Part shown: one piece after another, positions 40,035-52,595 of the stretch | Layout: every line of letters begins with the position of its first letter | Numbering within the stretch: position 1 is the first letter of the stretch | Source of the DNA: Anarhynchus alexandrinus | Taxonomy: Eukaryota; Chordata; Aves; Charadriiformes; Charadriidae | NCBI GenBank assembly: GCA_008711295.1 | Contig: VUYV01000119.1 | Coordinates: 1,393,159-1,457,158, forward strand | DNA: 64,000 nt | Reading direction: 5' to 3' | Position numbers and translations under genes: made by a program | Notes under the pieces: generated by a model | The model's input: only the letters and a program-made list of their open reading frames with translations | Told to the model about the DNA's origin: nothing | Databases searched by the model: none

Positions 40035-40110
40035 AAGGATGTGAATTTGGACAGGGTCAGAGGAATGATCCATCTAGCCCAGGATTCAGCCTTAAAAAGG
40101 AATTAATATG
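40035..40110 (-). mobile_element. Ancient CR1-like LINE piece
   Basis: 'ggtcagaggaatgatccatc' then 'tagcccaggattcagcc' matches a common segment of old sauropsid repeats (agaccaatggtccatctagcccagtatcctg). It may be the first part of the element whose remainder is at 40860-41380, separated by about 750 bases. The strand follows from that continuity. Confidence 0.5.
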
Positions 40111-40384
40111 TGGTTTGTCAGAGGTAGCACATGATATGTGGCACATTTGGCCTCAAATGTCTCAGTTTAACTATGTTCCTCTTGTCAATGACCTTCCATT
40201 TCCCAGGAGCATGGACCATCAGTAATTGCCAGTCTCCAACACCTGGTACTAGGACTGGTGCTTCTGGTAATCACAGAATCAGAATACAAGGGCAGTGATA
40301 AATAAGACCCTATGAAACCCCAGCACCACCCACCTTTTTATTCCGTTTTCTCCCACCCACTCACCAAAAGCACCATCCAGTGGA

Positions 40385-40738
40385 GTGGAGCAAGGCTTTG
40401 GCCAATCCCGTGCCCATGGCAGCAGCCAGACTTCAAAGGTGGCAGGAACGGACGGTAATACCCCTCCAGTTAAGGGACGTCCAGTGAAACACTCCAGAGA
40501 GCAGTTTCTGGCACTCAATTCAATAAGGCTAGTTTCTCTCAAGGGGGAAAAAAAGAAAAAAAAAAGGAAGAACACAACAACAACAATCCCCAGGAAACCA
40601 GCGGTGAGTATACTTGATAAAGGCAATACAGACAGTACACTCACAGTAGTGCTTCCTCCAAATGCTCCCATGGCAGCCATCCAACAAATAATTATTCGAG
40701 GACTTCCTGAGTCAGAGATATTGTCACTATGTATATGA
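40385..40738 (+). CDS. Unrecognised 117-codon open frame (doubtful)
   Basis: The frame starts MEQGFGQSRAHGSS, contains KGRPVKHSREQFLALNSIRL and a Lys-rich stretch, then PNAPMAAIQQIIIRGLPES. I do not recognise the protein. It lies between two pieces of an apparently split ancient LINE. The minus strand over 40279-40680 is also open for 133 codons, so composition alone could explain it. There is no visible promoter or splice structure. It may be a retrocopy fragment or chance. Confidence 0.15.
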   Translation: MEQGFGQSRAHGSSQTSKVAGTDGNTPPVKGRPVKHSREQFLALNSIRLVSLKGEKKKKKRKNTTTTIPRKPAVSILDKGNTDSTLTVVLPPNAPMAAIQQIIIRGLPESEILSLCI

Positions 40739-40859
40739 CAACTGTATTATGCAATTGTTTAATACAATTGTGGTGTACACAACGGTTACTTAAAATATAT
40801 GTTGTATACCGTTATATATATATAGTACTATTGCACATAACACAATACATCTGTGTTTC

Positions 40860-41380
40860 ACTTTGGTTGAAGTTTTCTTTCATGAATTTGTCCAGTCACT
40901 TTTTGAATTATGCAAACTTGTAGCACCCATAAATTTCTGCAGCGAAAATTTCCCCAGCTCGACCAAATATTGTATGGAAATCCACCTCTTTTGTTTGCTT
41001 TTATCTAGTCATCTGCGAGTTTCATTTGAAGTTCTCTTGCTTTTGTACTGGATGAGACAGCTTTTAATAACGATTTATAATGGTCTTTTCTAGCCGCTCA
41101 TTTTCATAGACCTTTCCACCCTCTGAGTTATCTCTCTGCCAGTCTACTCACTTGTCTATTTATTATTTAGCAGTTCCACACCTTTGATCATCCTTATCAC
41201 TCATCTCTGTACTTCTTCCACTTTCACTATCGCCCTTGAGATAGAAGAACCAGAAGTGCTCTGAGCACCTCCAAGAGGCACACTGTGCACATTATTTTCT
41301 GTTTAGTTCGCTATTGCTTTCTAATAATTTTTAATACACTAGTTGCTTTTGCTTAAAAACAGAACAGTGACTAATATATT
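40860..41380 (-). mobile_element. Ancient CR1-like LINE 3' region
   Basis: Read on the + strand, the order matches the reverse complement of an old sauropsid CR1 3' region: 'catgaatttgtccagtcact', 'tttcattt...' segments, 'atttataatggtctt', 'tttcatagacctttccaccc', 'ttgatcatccttatcactca', 'ctctgtacttcttccacttt' and 'aatacactagttgcttttgc'. It is strongly diverged. Confidence 0.7.
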
Positions 41381-42534
41381 AGAGAAATAACAAGGAAATA
41401 GCCTAGATTATCCCTTAGGACCAATGAGGTATGAACTGATCTTGGCATACCAAATCCAAGAGCACCAAAGATACTTAAAGGTGCAAAGAAGTCATGCACA
41501 TGCTCGTAACTCACAGGAAGACCGCTGCCTCCTACTGAACCCTAAGGAACTGTCTTAAATGAGAGCTTTTATTAAAAATAATGCTTTTATTAACCTTGTG
41601 CTTTTCTTGCCAGCATTTATTGCTCTGTGGAAGGGCTATGACATTTCCAAGGGGCCAGCATTTGAGCAGTATTTCATAACTTACTGGGCCAGAAGGAGAC
41701 CTAGATTAAGACTTTACGGTTCTCAGCTGGGGACAGCTTCCTAAGGAGCTTTAATTACCAGGCATGGAAGCTGGGACGTGTGAGGGGAACCTTTGCTACC
41801 ACTGTTAGCTACCAGCCCAGAAGAAAGCTCCTCCAGCAATTCCACGATTTTCATTTGGGAGGAACTACTTCCACATTTTATAATTGCAAAGATCAAGACT
41901 GATTTAATTTTGATTCGGCAAAAGGCCCTTGAATGCTAAAGTAATTCTCTTAGCTCAGTGTTTTCCATACAGATTTGGTTGGAGTCAACACAAACACATG
42001 GCACCATTTGGAGGACAGGCACTGTGAGGAGACTTCTTCTCAGAGTTTTCATAGCTTTGACAAGTAATTAGGGTTTGAATTTTGAGTCATGACAGGCAGA
42101 ATTTTAATTAGGAAAACAAGAAAATGAATATGTAAAGAAAGGAACAGCGACAGATTAGCATCAACTGAATGAGAGCAAAAACAGAACTGCCATGGTCATG
42201 TTATCAGAGCTTTGGAGAGAAAATGGTGAGAATTTTTATGGCATACATAAGGAAACTGGGAAAAGAGAAGTTTGAGAGAAATGTGTCTTTTGAGTATAAC
42301 CAATAAAGGAAAAAGAAGCCAAAGGGGAGAGAACTAATTTAGAACTAGGCATGGGTGATCCATAACATTTCCAGTAGAGGTTCAACTAGATTTAGTAAAG
42401 TCATTCAGAGATGCTGATGCTGAAAGGAACACTTCAAATTCTTGGTCCTCATCTACAGAACAGATCTGTTGAGGAGAAAATGGAAAAAAAAACCTGAAAG
42501 TTTTAACAGTATATTCACTTATTCACATGTCACT

Positions 42535-42575
42535 TGTCCTGGTTTTCAGTGGCCAGTCCAGCCCAAACCACGACT
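42535..42575 (+). mobile_element. 41-bp relic of an ERVL-type LTR (both ends, no middle)
   Basis: TGTCCTGGTTTT is joined directly to CAGTGGCCAGTCCAGCCCAA and ACCACGACT. These are the first and last bases of the LTR family at 21149-21844 and 52207-52590, with nearly everything between removed. The last base is T instead of A. Flanks TCACT and TTGCT agree at 3 of 5 positions, so a target duplication is only suggested. Confidence 0.65.
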
Positions 42576-43120
42576 TTGCTCTGCATTTAGACTCACTAAA
42601 CTAACCTATCATAGCCCCACCAGGATCCTGCAGCACTCACAATTTCAGGCATAGTCATCTGAGGAAATTGGGAACGTTTCCATATAAATCCTGGAGAATC
42701 CCATGGAATTGTGTGAAGACAAATCTAACTTCCTTATCTTCAAATCAAGAATATAAGGTCATTTCAGATCAAGACTAGAGTTTGCTATTTCAGTAACAGC
42801 ACTCTAGACTTTGCAAGAATGAAGTGGGAAAGAAAGGCAATTAATCCAACTGAATGAAATCAGCACTGGTGGTTTCTGGCTCTCCTTCCTTACTGCACTG
42901 TAGTTTACTTCCAGACCCCACAATCTCTGGCAGAAGCATACTCTACTATGCACTCAGCAGGAGTAGGAGAGCAACAGTCCCTTGTTATTCTCACATTTTC
43001 ATTTTTCTAATTGAGTCTTTTACTATTGTGTTTTGAAAGGGGTGAGATGGGTTGATTTATTAGATTTTTTTTTTGCCTTCACACATTTAACAAACAGGTT
43101 TTCAGCTGCATGTCTTTGAC

Positions 43121-43178
43121 TTTAGCTTATTTAGCCCGTTTAACAGCTTTTAGCTTATTTAGATAATTTTAGCTTATG
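43121..43178. repeat. Short imperfect repeat of TTTTAGCTTATTTA
   Basis: The motif occurs three times within about 58 bases (near 43121, 43147 and 43166), the last ending in ATG instead of TTTA. It is irregularly spaced. Confidence 0.5.
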
Positions 43179-44904
43179 TCTTTTTCCCATGATGATTGCT
43201 GGCAATGCCAGTTGATGATTCTGGGACTCTCAGCAGGTGCAGCACGGCAAATGACAGAGACAGTCTCTGTGCCACAAGAATTTCTGGGAAAGTACCAGAC
43301 AGAACACGATCCACTGGGTAAAACATACCTCACCCACATGAGAATAGGAAGTGAGAATTTAACACATTTTCTTTTCAAGAATTTTTTCTTGATGGTTCAT
43401 ACCTCATCCCTCCTTTTCTTGCCTCTCCCCTATCCTTCCTCTTTTCTGTGAAGTACAGGTGTCTTTTCTACAAATAACCTCAAATATTCACAGCTAGAGC
43501 TGTAGAAACAGTTTTCCTCAAACTAGAAGCTTTTAATCTTTAATTTTGGAACATATTCATTTCTTTATATGAATATCAGTATAGATTCTTGGCAGATAGT
43601 GCGACTAGAAAAGAATTAGTTTTCATACAAAACCTTTAAGCTGAAAGCTCAGGTCAAGAATTTTCCAAAGTACAATTTTGTCCAATTTCTTTCTTCTGGA
43701 CCAGAAGTCAGGAGATGGCTTTGAAAGCTAGAAATGACAGGCTGCAGGGGACAGACAATTGTGTTAATGCATGCTATGCTTTCTGGTTCCTGCCAGCAAT
43801 AAACTCCTCAGCCAAGCCTTTCTGTTGGGAAGCCTTTCTGCTGGCGTACACATGGAAAGAGAAAGATGAAATGCTGGGTTTGGGACTGAATGGAACTTGA
43901 AGTATAAAAAGCTTCAGAAACTGACCTTTGCCCTGAGATTGCTTTGTCCCTCCGTGGTGAGGGCTGCCAGAACCAGCAGTGTCACGGGGTTGCCCTGTTT
44001 GCAATGCTGAAACACTTAGGAAGGGCAGAGACAGAAGTTTTTGCCTGTTCCTTCTGTTTTCCCCACATGATCTGCAAAACTTGTCCCTCACCCCGACTAC
44101 TGTTGCGGTCGCAGCCTACTGAATAGTCAGTGCAGTGGCATCTTCTCTGTAAGAAAGCCCTCCTCTTCAGCGTTATCTGAAGTGCAGCTTTGCAGGAGGG
44201 TATGCCTTGCTCCATCTAATTGATATAAAAACAGATACACAATCCCAAATGGCTGTCCAATGAGAAGAAATCTGAAAACCTTATGGAAAGCCCCAGCAGT
44301 TGCACAGAAGTGCATTACTGCTACAACAGCATTGAGCCTGTTTCCACAAATAAGGAGATACCAGTTGCGAACATCCCAGCTCTGCCCCTCTCGATGATCT
44401 AGAGAGAAGGACACCGCAGGGAGCAGTGCTGACCATTGCCTTGCAGAAGGAAACTCCTGTGAGTGAGTATAGGGAACAACTCAAAGCTAATAAGGGAAGA
44501 GGTGGAAAAGAAGACAAGCTTCTCCTTTGCCACAGTGAGGAAGACGCAACCCTACATAACGGAGGAACGATCCTTCCCCAGAATACAGGGGAAGGGAAAG
44601 AAATACCTGCAGAACACCTTTCCACCCAATTTGGCTGGTGCGTTATATTTAAACGATAAACAGTTTTTCAAACTATTCTAGTTAGTATGACTGAGCTCTA
44701 TGGTCCTTGACATTAATAACCTGAGTACTATCAAAAGTAAGATAGGTACCTATAGTTGAACTGAAGATGGTTTAGAGAGAAGGAGGTATTAGATCATTGG
44801 ATTTGAATCTTTAGTATTTCACAGACAATTTCACAGATGTATCCCCCAGCTCCCCTTTTATTGTGGTGTCTTGTGTTCGGCTAAACACATATTCCGGCAA
44901 TTTA

Positions 44905-45900
44905 GCTAGGCTTGAATCCAAGAAACAGAAAGCTGGAGAATCCACCACTGCTTCATTAGCTTAACCCAGTGGTTAATCAGCTTCACTGTTAAAAATTTGT
45001 GTCTAATGTTCAATTTGAATCTGTATGACTTTAGTTTCCAGGAACTGGGGTTTTTGCTAGGGTTTTCTCTATTTAATTCAATTTAATTCAAGTCTGTTAC
45101 CATTATTTTCTCTTCAGAAAGGCCCTTATAATGATGTCATGTCTCAGGTCTTCTTTTTGAGTGAACTCCTGCCTCACTCTAAAGCCACCCCTGCACTTTC
45201 CCTAAAGCCCTGTTGCGAAGGTTTTTTCCATGTATTCAGTTCTCTATACATTTGTTTTAAAACAGAAAAGCTAGAATTGTTAGTAGTATTTCAGAATCAA
45301 GTTTCACCAGTGTTCTACAGGAAAATGAACCTGTCTCCCTAACTGTGAGCACTGAAAGTGACATTTTTGCTCGAACATCACGGTGGGAGTTTTTGGTGAG
45401 ATGCTTGCGCATTGTGACCTTTAAATCATTTTCAGAACCACGTTCTTGCAGTAAAAGTTCCCCACTCTGTAACTTGACTTGAATTTCAAGTTCTCAGCTT
45501 TGCATTGTGGTAAACTCAGTGTTTTGAGGGTGCCAGGGACGCAGCCACAGCCTCACTGCAACTTACCATACCATGTATCTTCATATGGTCTGCAAATTTC
45601 ATCAGTTGCCTGTATTTACTTGCACATCATTAATTCAAATGTTGAAAAATATCAGGATTAGTACAACTCTACGTAAAACCCCACCACAGATGTTCATACT
45701 CCGTTATGACTCTATGTGGACAATTCATCACTGGCATCTGTTGAAAAAAATCACTTCCCAGACTATTTTCTTACCGTTGCTTTACTGTTCATACACAATA
45801 CTGATCTTCATCAGAATGCACTGGTATGCTCCCAAATTTCTTACCAAAGCCTAAATTAATTACATTTTGTACTTTTCTCAAACAAACATATACTATCTTA
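44905..45900 (-). mobile_element. Ancient CR1-like LINE, reverse transcriptase to 3' region
   Basis: The + strand shows the reverse complement of an old sauropsid LINE in the expected order. 3' region: 'gagaatccaccactgcttca', 'cccagtggttaatcagcttc' and 'actgttaaaaatttgtgtct' (44936-45004). Reverse-transcriptase region: 'tggtctgcaaatttcatcag', 'caaatgttgaaaaatatcag' and 'gattagtacaactctacgta' (45587-45676). No ends or target duplication are visible. Confidence 0.68.
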
Positions 45901-46869
45901 AAATTACAATTAAAAAACCAAAAACCAAACAAATCAAAACAAACCCAAAATCAGACTCACTTTAAAAGGCCTATTTTCTATTAAAAAGAATCTTCATTGG
46001 CACTTATTCTGTGTTTGAGTTCCAACTCTTTAATAGCTATAATTCATGTCTAGTCTTCACTACTGAAGATTTATATACCTGTGACTTACATCAGGATAAC
46101 CGGTATATACTACTTTGAGCCATCATCCCTGTCTCTGGAATATTTCTGCAGCATTAACAGTCTTTCTGTCTCTTGAACAGCCGTGGTGTTCCAAGATTTA
46201 TTAAAGCTAAATTTCAACAGACAAGAGGTCTGCCGGACCAGCTCCTCAGGTCTCTGAGTACAAATTATATAGGCCTTTAGACTTAACAATATTTTTCTTT
46301 TGCAGATGTTTAGTTGCTATTAAACTGGAAAATACTTTTCACTTTCTCTTATGACGGAAAAAAAACATGGTACATTTTCCAATGAATTAACATAAATATT
46401 TATTAAACTTCTATTTATTTTTCCTTAATAGTAACTTTATCACCTCCATTTAGTAGCAGGTCTAAGAAGAATTTCTTTACTAATAATCTTCAGTTTCTCA
46501 CTTTTTCTATGTGGTGCTAACATTCTTTAGCAATTTTTCTACATTTCATGGTGGTATATTAATTTCTAGCCATAGCTCCTTACCTACTTTTCATTAAAAA
46601 TAATTTTTTATTAACAAATCCTGCCCTGGCTTCGATACTGTGCCAAGACTGGCTCTAAGCCAAAGTTGTCCTTTCTGAGAGACTGGAACTGTCTTTTTTA
46701 ACCATCCTTATAAATACTTCTTTTAAACCAACTATTTTCATTCTTTTTTTTATTCTACACAATTTTGCTCACATTTTTTTCTGTTTAAAAAATTAACTCA
46801 TACACATGCTCTGCATGTTTATGTGTAGCATGTATTTTTATAATTACTGTTTACGGTAATCTTTTTCCC

Positions 46870-47075
46870 ACTGCAATTAGTCTTGATTACTGGTCCACCA
46901 ATTTTCCATTCTGTGATTAATTCTTCCTTATCATATACTGGCACTAAACAGTGCAGCATCTCTCCTGTAAGACAACTGCTGTCTCAAATTTTTAGAAAGT
47001 TTAACAATGTCTTAGCACTGGCGGTTCAAGCCCTCCCTCCTTGGTGTTCTACATGTTTGATGTAATAGGATGATG
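46870..47075 (-). mobile_element. Possible endonuclease-region piece of the same ancient LINE
   Basis: 'ctgtgattaattcttcctta', 'gcagcatctctcctgtaaga' and 'tcaaatttttagaaagttta' resemble the reverse complement of the upstream (endonuclease) part of old CR1-like LINEs. The order and strand agree with 44905-45900, so a single copy of about 2.1 kb is possible; 45900-46870 between them is AT-rich and too diverged to judge. Confidence 0.4.
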
Positions 47076-47114
47076 TATTTGTTATAGAATAAACTCTTAA
47101 AAGATCAAAAGTTT

Positions 47115-47450
47115 TGTTGATCTCCCTGACTAGGACACGCTTGAAAGACCATTACTTTAAGTACAATCACTTTATTATGTGGGAGTAAAGAAGCAGATAA
47201 GACTAACAAGGCTAGACATGGGTTAAAGAGCAACTCTCACAGATTACATTAATACACTAAGTAGTGCTGGCTGTCTTGCCTGTCAGCAAGCTACCAAGAA
47301 ATTAAGGATATTATATACAAGCTCACGTCTGATGCCAGTGGAAATAGGCCAAACACAGCTGCAATTGGTCATGTCGTTGCAAACATCTGACACACTTACC
47401 CTTGTAACAAGAGATCCAGGTCATGGGCAAACTAGGAGGACTAAACACAG
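47115..47450 (-). mobile_element. LTR-like module (unassigned), minus strand
   Basis: Read on the minus strand, there is a TATATAA box (47312-47318 on +), then about 140 bases later AATAAA (47171-47176), and the sequence closes with GGGAGATCAACA at 47115. This spacing is what U3-R-U5 of a retroviral LTR looks like. Its ends do not match the other LTRs here and I could not find a target duplication, so it is a candidate only. Confidence 0.35.
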
Positions 47451-50400
47451 TAAAATAAATTATTAGCCTTCGGGGATATCATTGCAATCAGGAGTGGTGA
47501 CTGATTTTTGTGTTAATGTTTCTTTTTCTTTTTTTTCTACAAGCAAGATGGATCTTCCAGACACCACCTGAATAAGTAAAGGCTTTGTGATTTGCTTGAT
47601 AGTAAGACTGAGTTGCAGAAGAGACTGTCAACAAATAAATGGCTTGTAGGTCCAAATTCTACTTGGAGTGATATTTGCATAGTTACGTGGAAATTGGAAG
47701 AGTTGACTTTATTCTTACCGATTTCAGTGTGGCTCCTCAGGCTGTAAATCAGAGCTGAATTTGGCACTTAGCAGTCCTTCATACTAGATAGTAAACAAAT
47801 ATATAGACATAGGTTCACTTTATTAATAGTGTTTTAAAAACAATCAAACCAACAGTGCCTATTTAAAACAGATGAGAGGGCGGACTGTAACATGTAGATT
47901 GTCTGCATCTAAAAATCTTTTCTAATACAGGCAGTTTCAGAGGAGCACAATAATCTAAACTTCCAGCTTGTGTTTATTATCTAGAGCACAGAATTTGCAT
48001 TCTTTGCCACCACTAATGAGGTCCAAAATCTGCATCTGTGTATGCCTTACACTGCAGACTGTCAATTAGCTTTATCAAAGCACTGGCCTGAAGTTACTGG
48101 CCATTAAGAAGAGTGGAGGAACATCTTGGTGGAGTGGCAGTACCAAAGAGAAGCAAAGAGGAACAGATTTACAGTTTTCAGACTTTTACATGTTTCTAAA
48201 CATGACTTATAATTCTTTATTGAGAAAAAGCAGCCAAGCAGGAATTACCTGGTCATTAGTCAACTTGCATGCATTACCTGGAATAAAATTGTCTTCACTA
48301 AAACCTTTGTGTGAAGAATTATTTATAATAACAACATAATAACATGGGAACCACTTTCTTTATTTCATAGCATTGTACAACAGATGCAACATAAGTAGGA
48401 ACATCTAAAAGTAGTGAGAATTTTTTTATACAAACTATTCTATTGAAAAGCAGACAAGTCATAATCATCCTTATGGTCATATATGGCGAGCTAAACAAAA
48501 TTCCTCAATGGTTTGAGCATGTTCAAATTGCATTTTAAGCTTCCTACTCTGCTTTCAGTAATTTAAATGCCCAAGTCTATATAGGATGGAAAAAATGGTC
48601 TAGAAAACTGATAGTGGAGGGCAGAAAAGTCTAGGTTGCACATTTTTCCCTTCCCTTCCAAGCACAATCCAACAAATGATCAGGAGGGTCTTGACTGTGT
48701 GGCACAGCCCACTATAAGACTGCTTGCACAACAGTACAAAAAAGGGTATTGAATGCTAACAATTCATTAAGTCCACAAGATGCTGTCTATTTAGAACACA
48801 AAATAAATTTCATAATTACATACACAAAGTCCTTTGGAAGGATTTGTTCTTAATTCTCTCAACATTCAATAGGCCGAGACCCCTCAGCACTTTTCCCATG
48901 TTTCCCATATAGTTATCCATGAATCTCTCTACCTTGTAAGGGAGTGTCAAACTTGCAGACTCGACAACCCATTTTCTCCTCTAGGACAATACCTAAGGCC
49001 CTTGGGAACTGAGGTATCCTACTTTTCTGCAAGTTACTTACTCCGTATCATTCGTAATGTTTATTACCTATCATCATCAACTCAAAAAAAACTATTACAC
49101 AACACACCACCACTGCAGTCCAAACAGTTTGACTTTCCTGTGCTGGACAGAGTTACTGAAAATCTGCAGCAGTCAGAGTGGCACTGTTCAAAGGGGAACA
49201 TTTTTTTCTGCTTCTTTAAGGAGGTGGTCTCCTCTGAGTGCTATGACTTGAAGTAATACGGTATTTCCTTCACAAAGCTCCACGAATATCTGCTTCTTCT
49301 TGGGAAAATTCTGGATCTGAAACTGATCATCTCCAATGTACAAAGCAACAGCATCTTCACTAATTTTCCTGTACTGGAATATGCAACCACTAGCATTATT
49401 CACCATAGCCATTAAGACTGCAGTGACCAAATTAACTTCTAGTTTTCTGTATGCCAATAGCTGCTTCTAAAATAATAACCAGGATCTGGACAGAGTCTGA
49501 GTGTCTACTGAATAGTACAAGCCATTGATCCCAACTGGGAGAAGTTCATCCCATGAATCACAACATTTATCCTTTTGGCTGGAATGGATAAGTATTATGC
49601 AGAAACAGATGTGCCTCAGCCAAATGCGTTGGCAGGCTACAGGCGTTTCTGGGTTCACAAAAAGCTTCTGAAAAAATACATGGAGCTCTTTTGCCTAGAA
49701 ATGGCTTTTGATGCTGAAGTACTACGAGGTCTGTGATATGCCTCCAGAAATACTTGCATCAGGTAGCTGCAATGCCAATGTGGTAAAAAGACTGTAAATC
49801 AATATGAATGCTTGAGGTGAGGTTGCGTGACGGGACCAATAAACTCAATGTTTATGAAAGATGTTTCATGTGAAGTAGCTGTCCCAGGGCATCTAGTAAC
49901 TAACCAAGGAGCTGGCCCTAGGTCTCTGAAAGAGAAGAAGGATAAAGGATAATTGGAATTAAGAGATATAAGCAAATGACTAAGCAGTGCTCTCATGGCC
50001 CACTAATGACTCCCTTCTGAGCTCTCTGAGGGCTGATCTCAGGCTCCTGTATTTGGAACCAACTTGATCCAGTTGGAATTCTGGGCCCTGGCTCCTGCAG
50101 AATTAAACTGTTTAAACATCCAGCTTTAACAGAATGGCTTTGAAAACAGGTGGGTCCCCACGGACTTTCCAACAGGCTGTTAATCCTGGATGCTTGAGGG
50201 CAGGCATTCAGGTACAAATTAGACATGTTCTTGGTTGTCAAGATGAAAGGCTGAGAATAGCTGTATGGACGCAGTACAAAGACAGCATACTTGTCCAGAA
50301 AATGTTATTCCTGTTCCTAAATATACAAGTCTTGTAACATCAGTCTGAGAAAGAAGAGAAGAAATAGCTTTGTTGGCACAGATTTGTTACTTTCTGAGGA

Positions 50401-52201
50401 TCAAGCCATGCTTCAGCCCTGCAGAGCGCTAGTCCCTTCCCCTCTCTCCTGCAAAAACGAGTCCCTTTCGAACTCCGATAGTCTGAATCTGGTCATACTG
50501 AAGTCCCTATATATGAACTCCCATTGTACCTGTATTTGCCAAGCCTTTCAAAGAGAACAGGAATAAGTTACTGAGCAGAATACAACAAAAGAGTTAAAAA
50601 AACATTAATTCAACTGCTTTTTCCCTGACTTTCTGTAAAGCAGATGAATGGGCTAGCAAAGCATGTAAATGAGCACCCTAAAAATATTATTCACTGACAG
50701 TTCTTAACATGCAACTTCATAAACCAGGGCATTTTGACTTCCCCATGTCAGGAACATTCTACGCCTCTGTCCTTCCCTTTCTCCAAGAATGGGTGCTCTC
50801 TCTCTTGCCACAGTACAAAAAAGACAGAGAGACAGTGATTCTCTTACTTTTTAAAGAATGGTGGCTTAAACAGAACAAATCAAAAATCCCCAACTTCATA
50901 TTAAAAAACAAAACAGAAAAACCTCTGTGACTGTGTAGAAGAATTGGCAAAGCTGTTATTTCATGGTTCCAACAGTGATAGAAAAGTGTGCAAAAACCAG
51001 CTCCAGTTCAACAAAGAAATTCCTGTTAATGGGTCAGAGCCATCCTCATCCACAAAGGGGACTCTCAAGTGTGAAATACGTCTTTCAGAAAAACTAGACA
51101 TTTTGATAACACTTACACATGAGAAATGTGTGGCATTAAGCCAAAAATAGAAAATATAAATTTTGCTGTCCAGATAACTATGCCAGAAGCAAATCTTCCA
51201 ACCTTTGCTTGAAATGACACGTAAAACCTACTTATGAGAACTATACAGGAAATACTTCACTGCTTGATTAAAGTGAGAAAAGACTACTCAGAACAAAACC
51301 TATGTGAGTAACTCTATGGTAGGAGCGACCCCAAGGTGTGACTCCATTAGATCATGAAAGAATGTCAGCACAGAGGTCAAAAAACATAAGCAATGTTACC
51401 AATTGTTATAGGAAAGGACGGAAAAGATGCTGACATTCAGATACAGGTATGCGTTGCTTGTATTTGGCAGTCACAGATGTTAGCAACGGACGGAGCAGCT
51501 AATCTGACATATTTCCCTGCCAACAGAGGATTGCTTCCCTTATCTAGAGCTCTGCTTCCATCTAGTTTTAATTTTCTTAATAAGCGAGGATCTCCCTATT
51601 TCTACAGGAAGAGAATATTTCATAGTCTAAAACTGAGCTCCTTACATTTTCTTTTTTTTTTCTTTAGATTTGTAAATTTATCCCATTATTTATGTTTACT
51701 GCTTCATTAAGCAGAGCAACTATGCCTACTTTTGCTACAGTAAGCAATTTTCTTCTCTCTTATTCACGCTTTCTTGGCTATAAGGAGACAGATCTTCCGG
51801 CATATTATTTTAAAGCAGGCCTGAATCGAATGATTTAGATTGAGAAGGAATCAATCTGTGAAAAAGCAATAACTAAAATTAGCAGATAATGACCTCTGCC
51901 AAGGTGATAACTGTTCCATACTACTCACACAGAATAGGAGATATCTCAGGACACATTCAAGGATGCTGGCTCTGCATGGGGAGAGAACATCCAGAATGAC
52001 ACTAACCCTGATCAGGTGCTAAAAGCAATAATCACCCACCCATTCACTGTGAAAGGAAATCACCTAGACTAATAACATGGGCTCCAGATAGGGTGTGCTT
52101 CAGCAATTGAAAAGGGCATCAAAGAAACATTGTTCCAAGATTTAGAAGTGTTCTAGTAATTAAAGCTGTTGAGATCACAGGGGCTAATAAATGTCCAATG
52201 T
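47451..52201. other. Intergenic, no feature recognised
   Basis: AT-rich. No frame longer than about 105 codons and no repeat family recognised. Confidence 0.6.
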
Positions 52202-52595
52202 GAGGTTGTCCTGGTTTGAGACAGAACAAAACCAATTTTCTTTGCACTAATTTTACTTTTCAGTTAAGTCTCTTCTAACTGACTACTCTGAAATTAACAG
52301 TATATTTTTCAGACAGTGTCTGCTTCCAGCAGTGACAGTGTCTGATGTTTACAGTTAATACCAAGGAATGATCTGCAGAGTGGCTCTTACTTGTATTTAT
52401 TGTTATAACAACCAAGGCCAGCTAACTTTGTTATGTGCCAAGTTGGAGAATCGGAAGTGGAAGAGTATAGCAGGGTCACACCTGCGGGGAGGAGCGGACA
52501 GGACAGGTCCACTCCCTTCCAGAAAGGAAGAGAGGTTACTAGAGAACATCTGTTGTTCGTTTAGTGGCCAGCCCAGCCTAAACCTTGACAGAGGT
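52202..52595 (+). mobile_element. Solo ERVL-type LTR (52207-52590), internally deleted, perfect GAGGT target duplication
   Basis: It begins TGTCCTGGTTTGAGACAG and ends CAGCCTAAACCTTGACA (384 bases), with identical GAGGT at 52202-52206 and 52591-52595. It aligns by eye with the 21149 LTR over the 5' part (ctgaaattaacag; tggctcttacttgta; aaccaaggccagc-taactttgttat; ggggaggagcggacaggaca) and the last 28 bases. The segment carrying the TATA box and polyadenylation signal in the longer copy is missing. Confidence 0.92.

Larger units (their letters stand above)
41381..44904. other. Intergenic, apart from the LTR relic and short repeat listed separately
   Basis: AT-rich to 43900, then mixed. Overlapping frames at 43774-44660 on both strands look like chance. 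Confidence 0.55.

Noticed and set aside
40279..40680. 133-codon minus-strand open frame starting MAAMGAFGGSTT
   Set aside because: It contains a homopolymer-derived Phe run and overlaps another open frame on the opposite strand; no recognisable domain.
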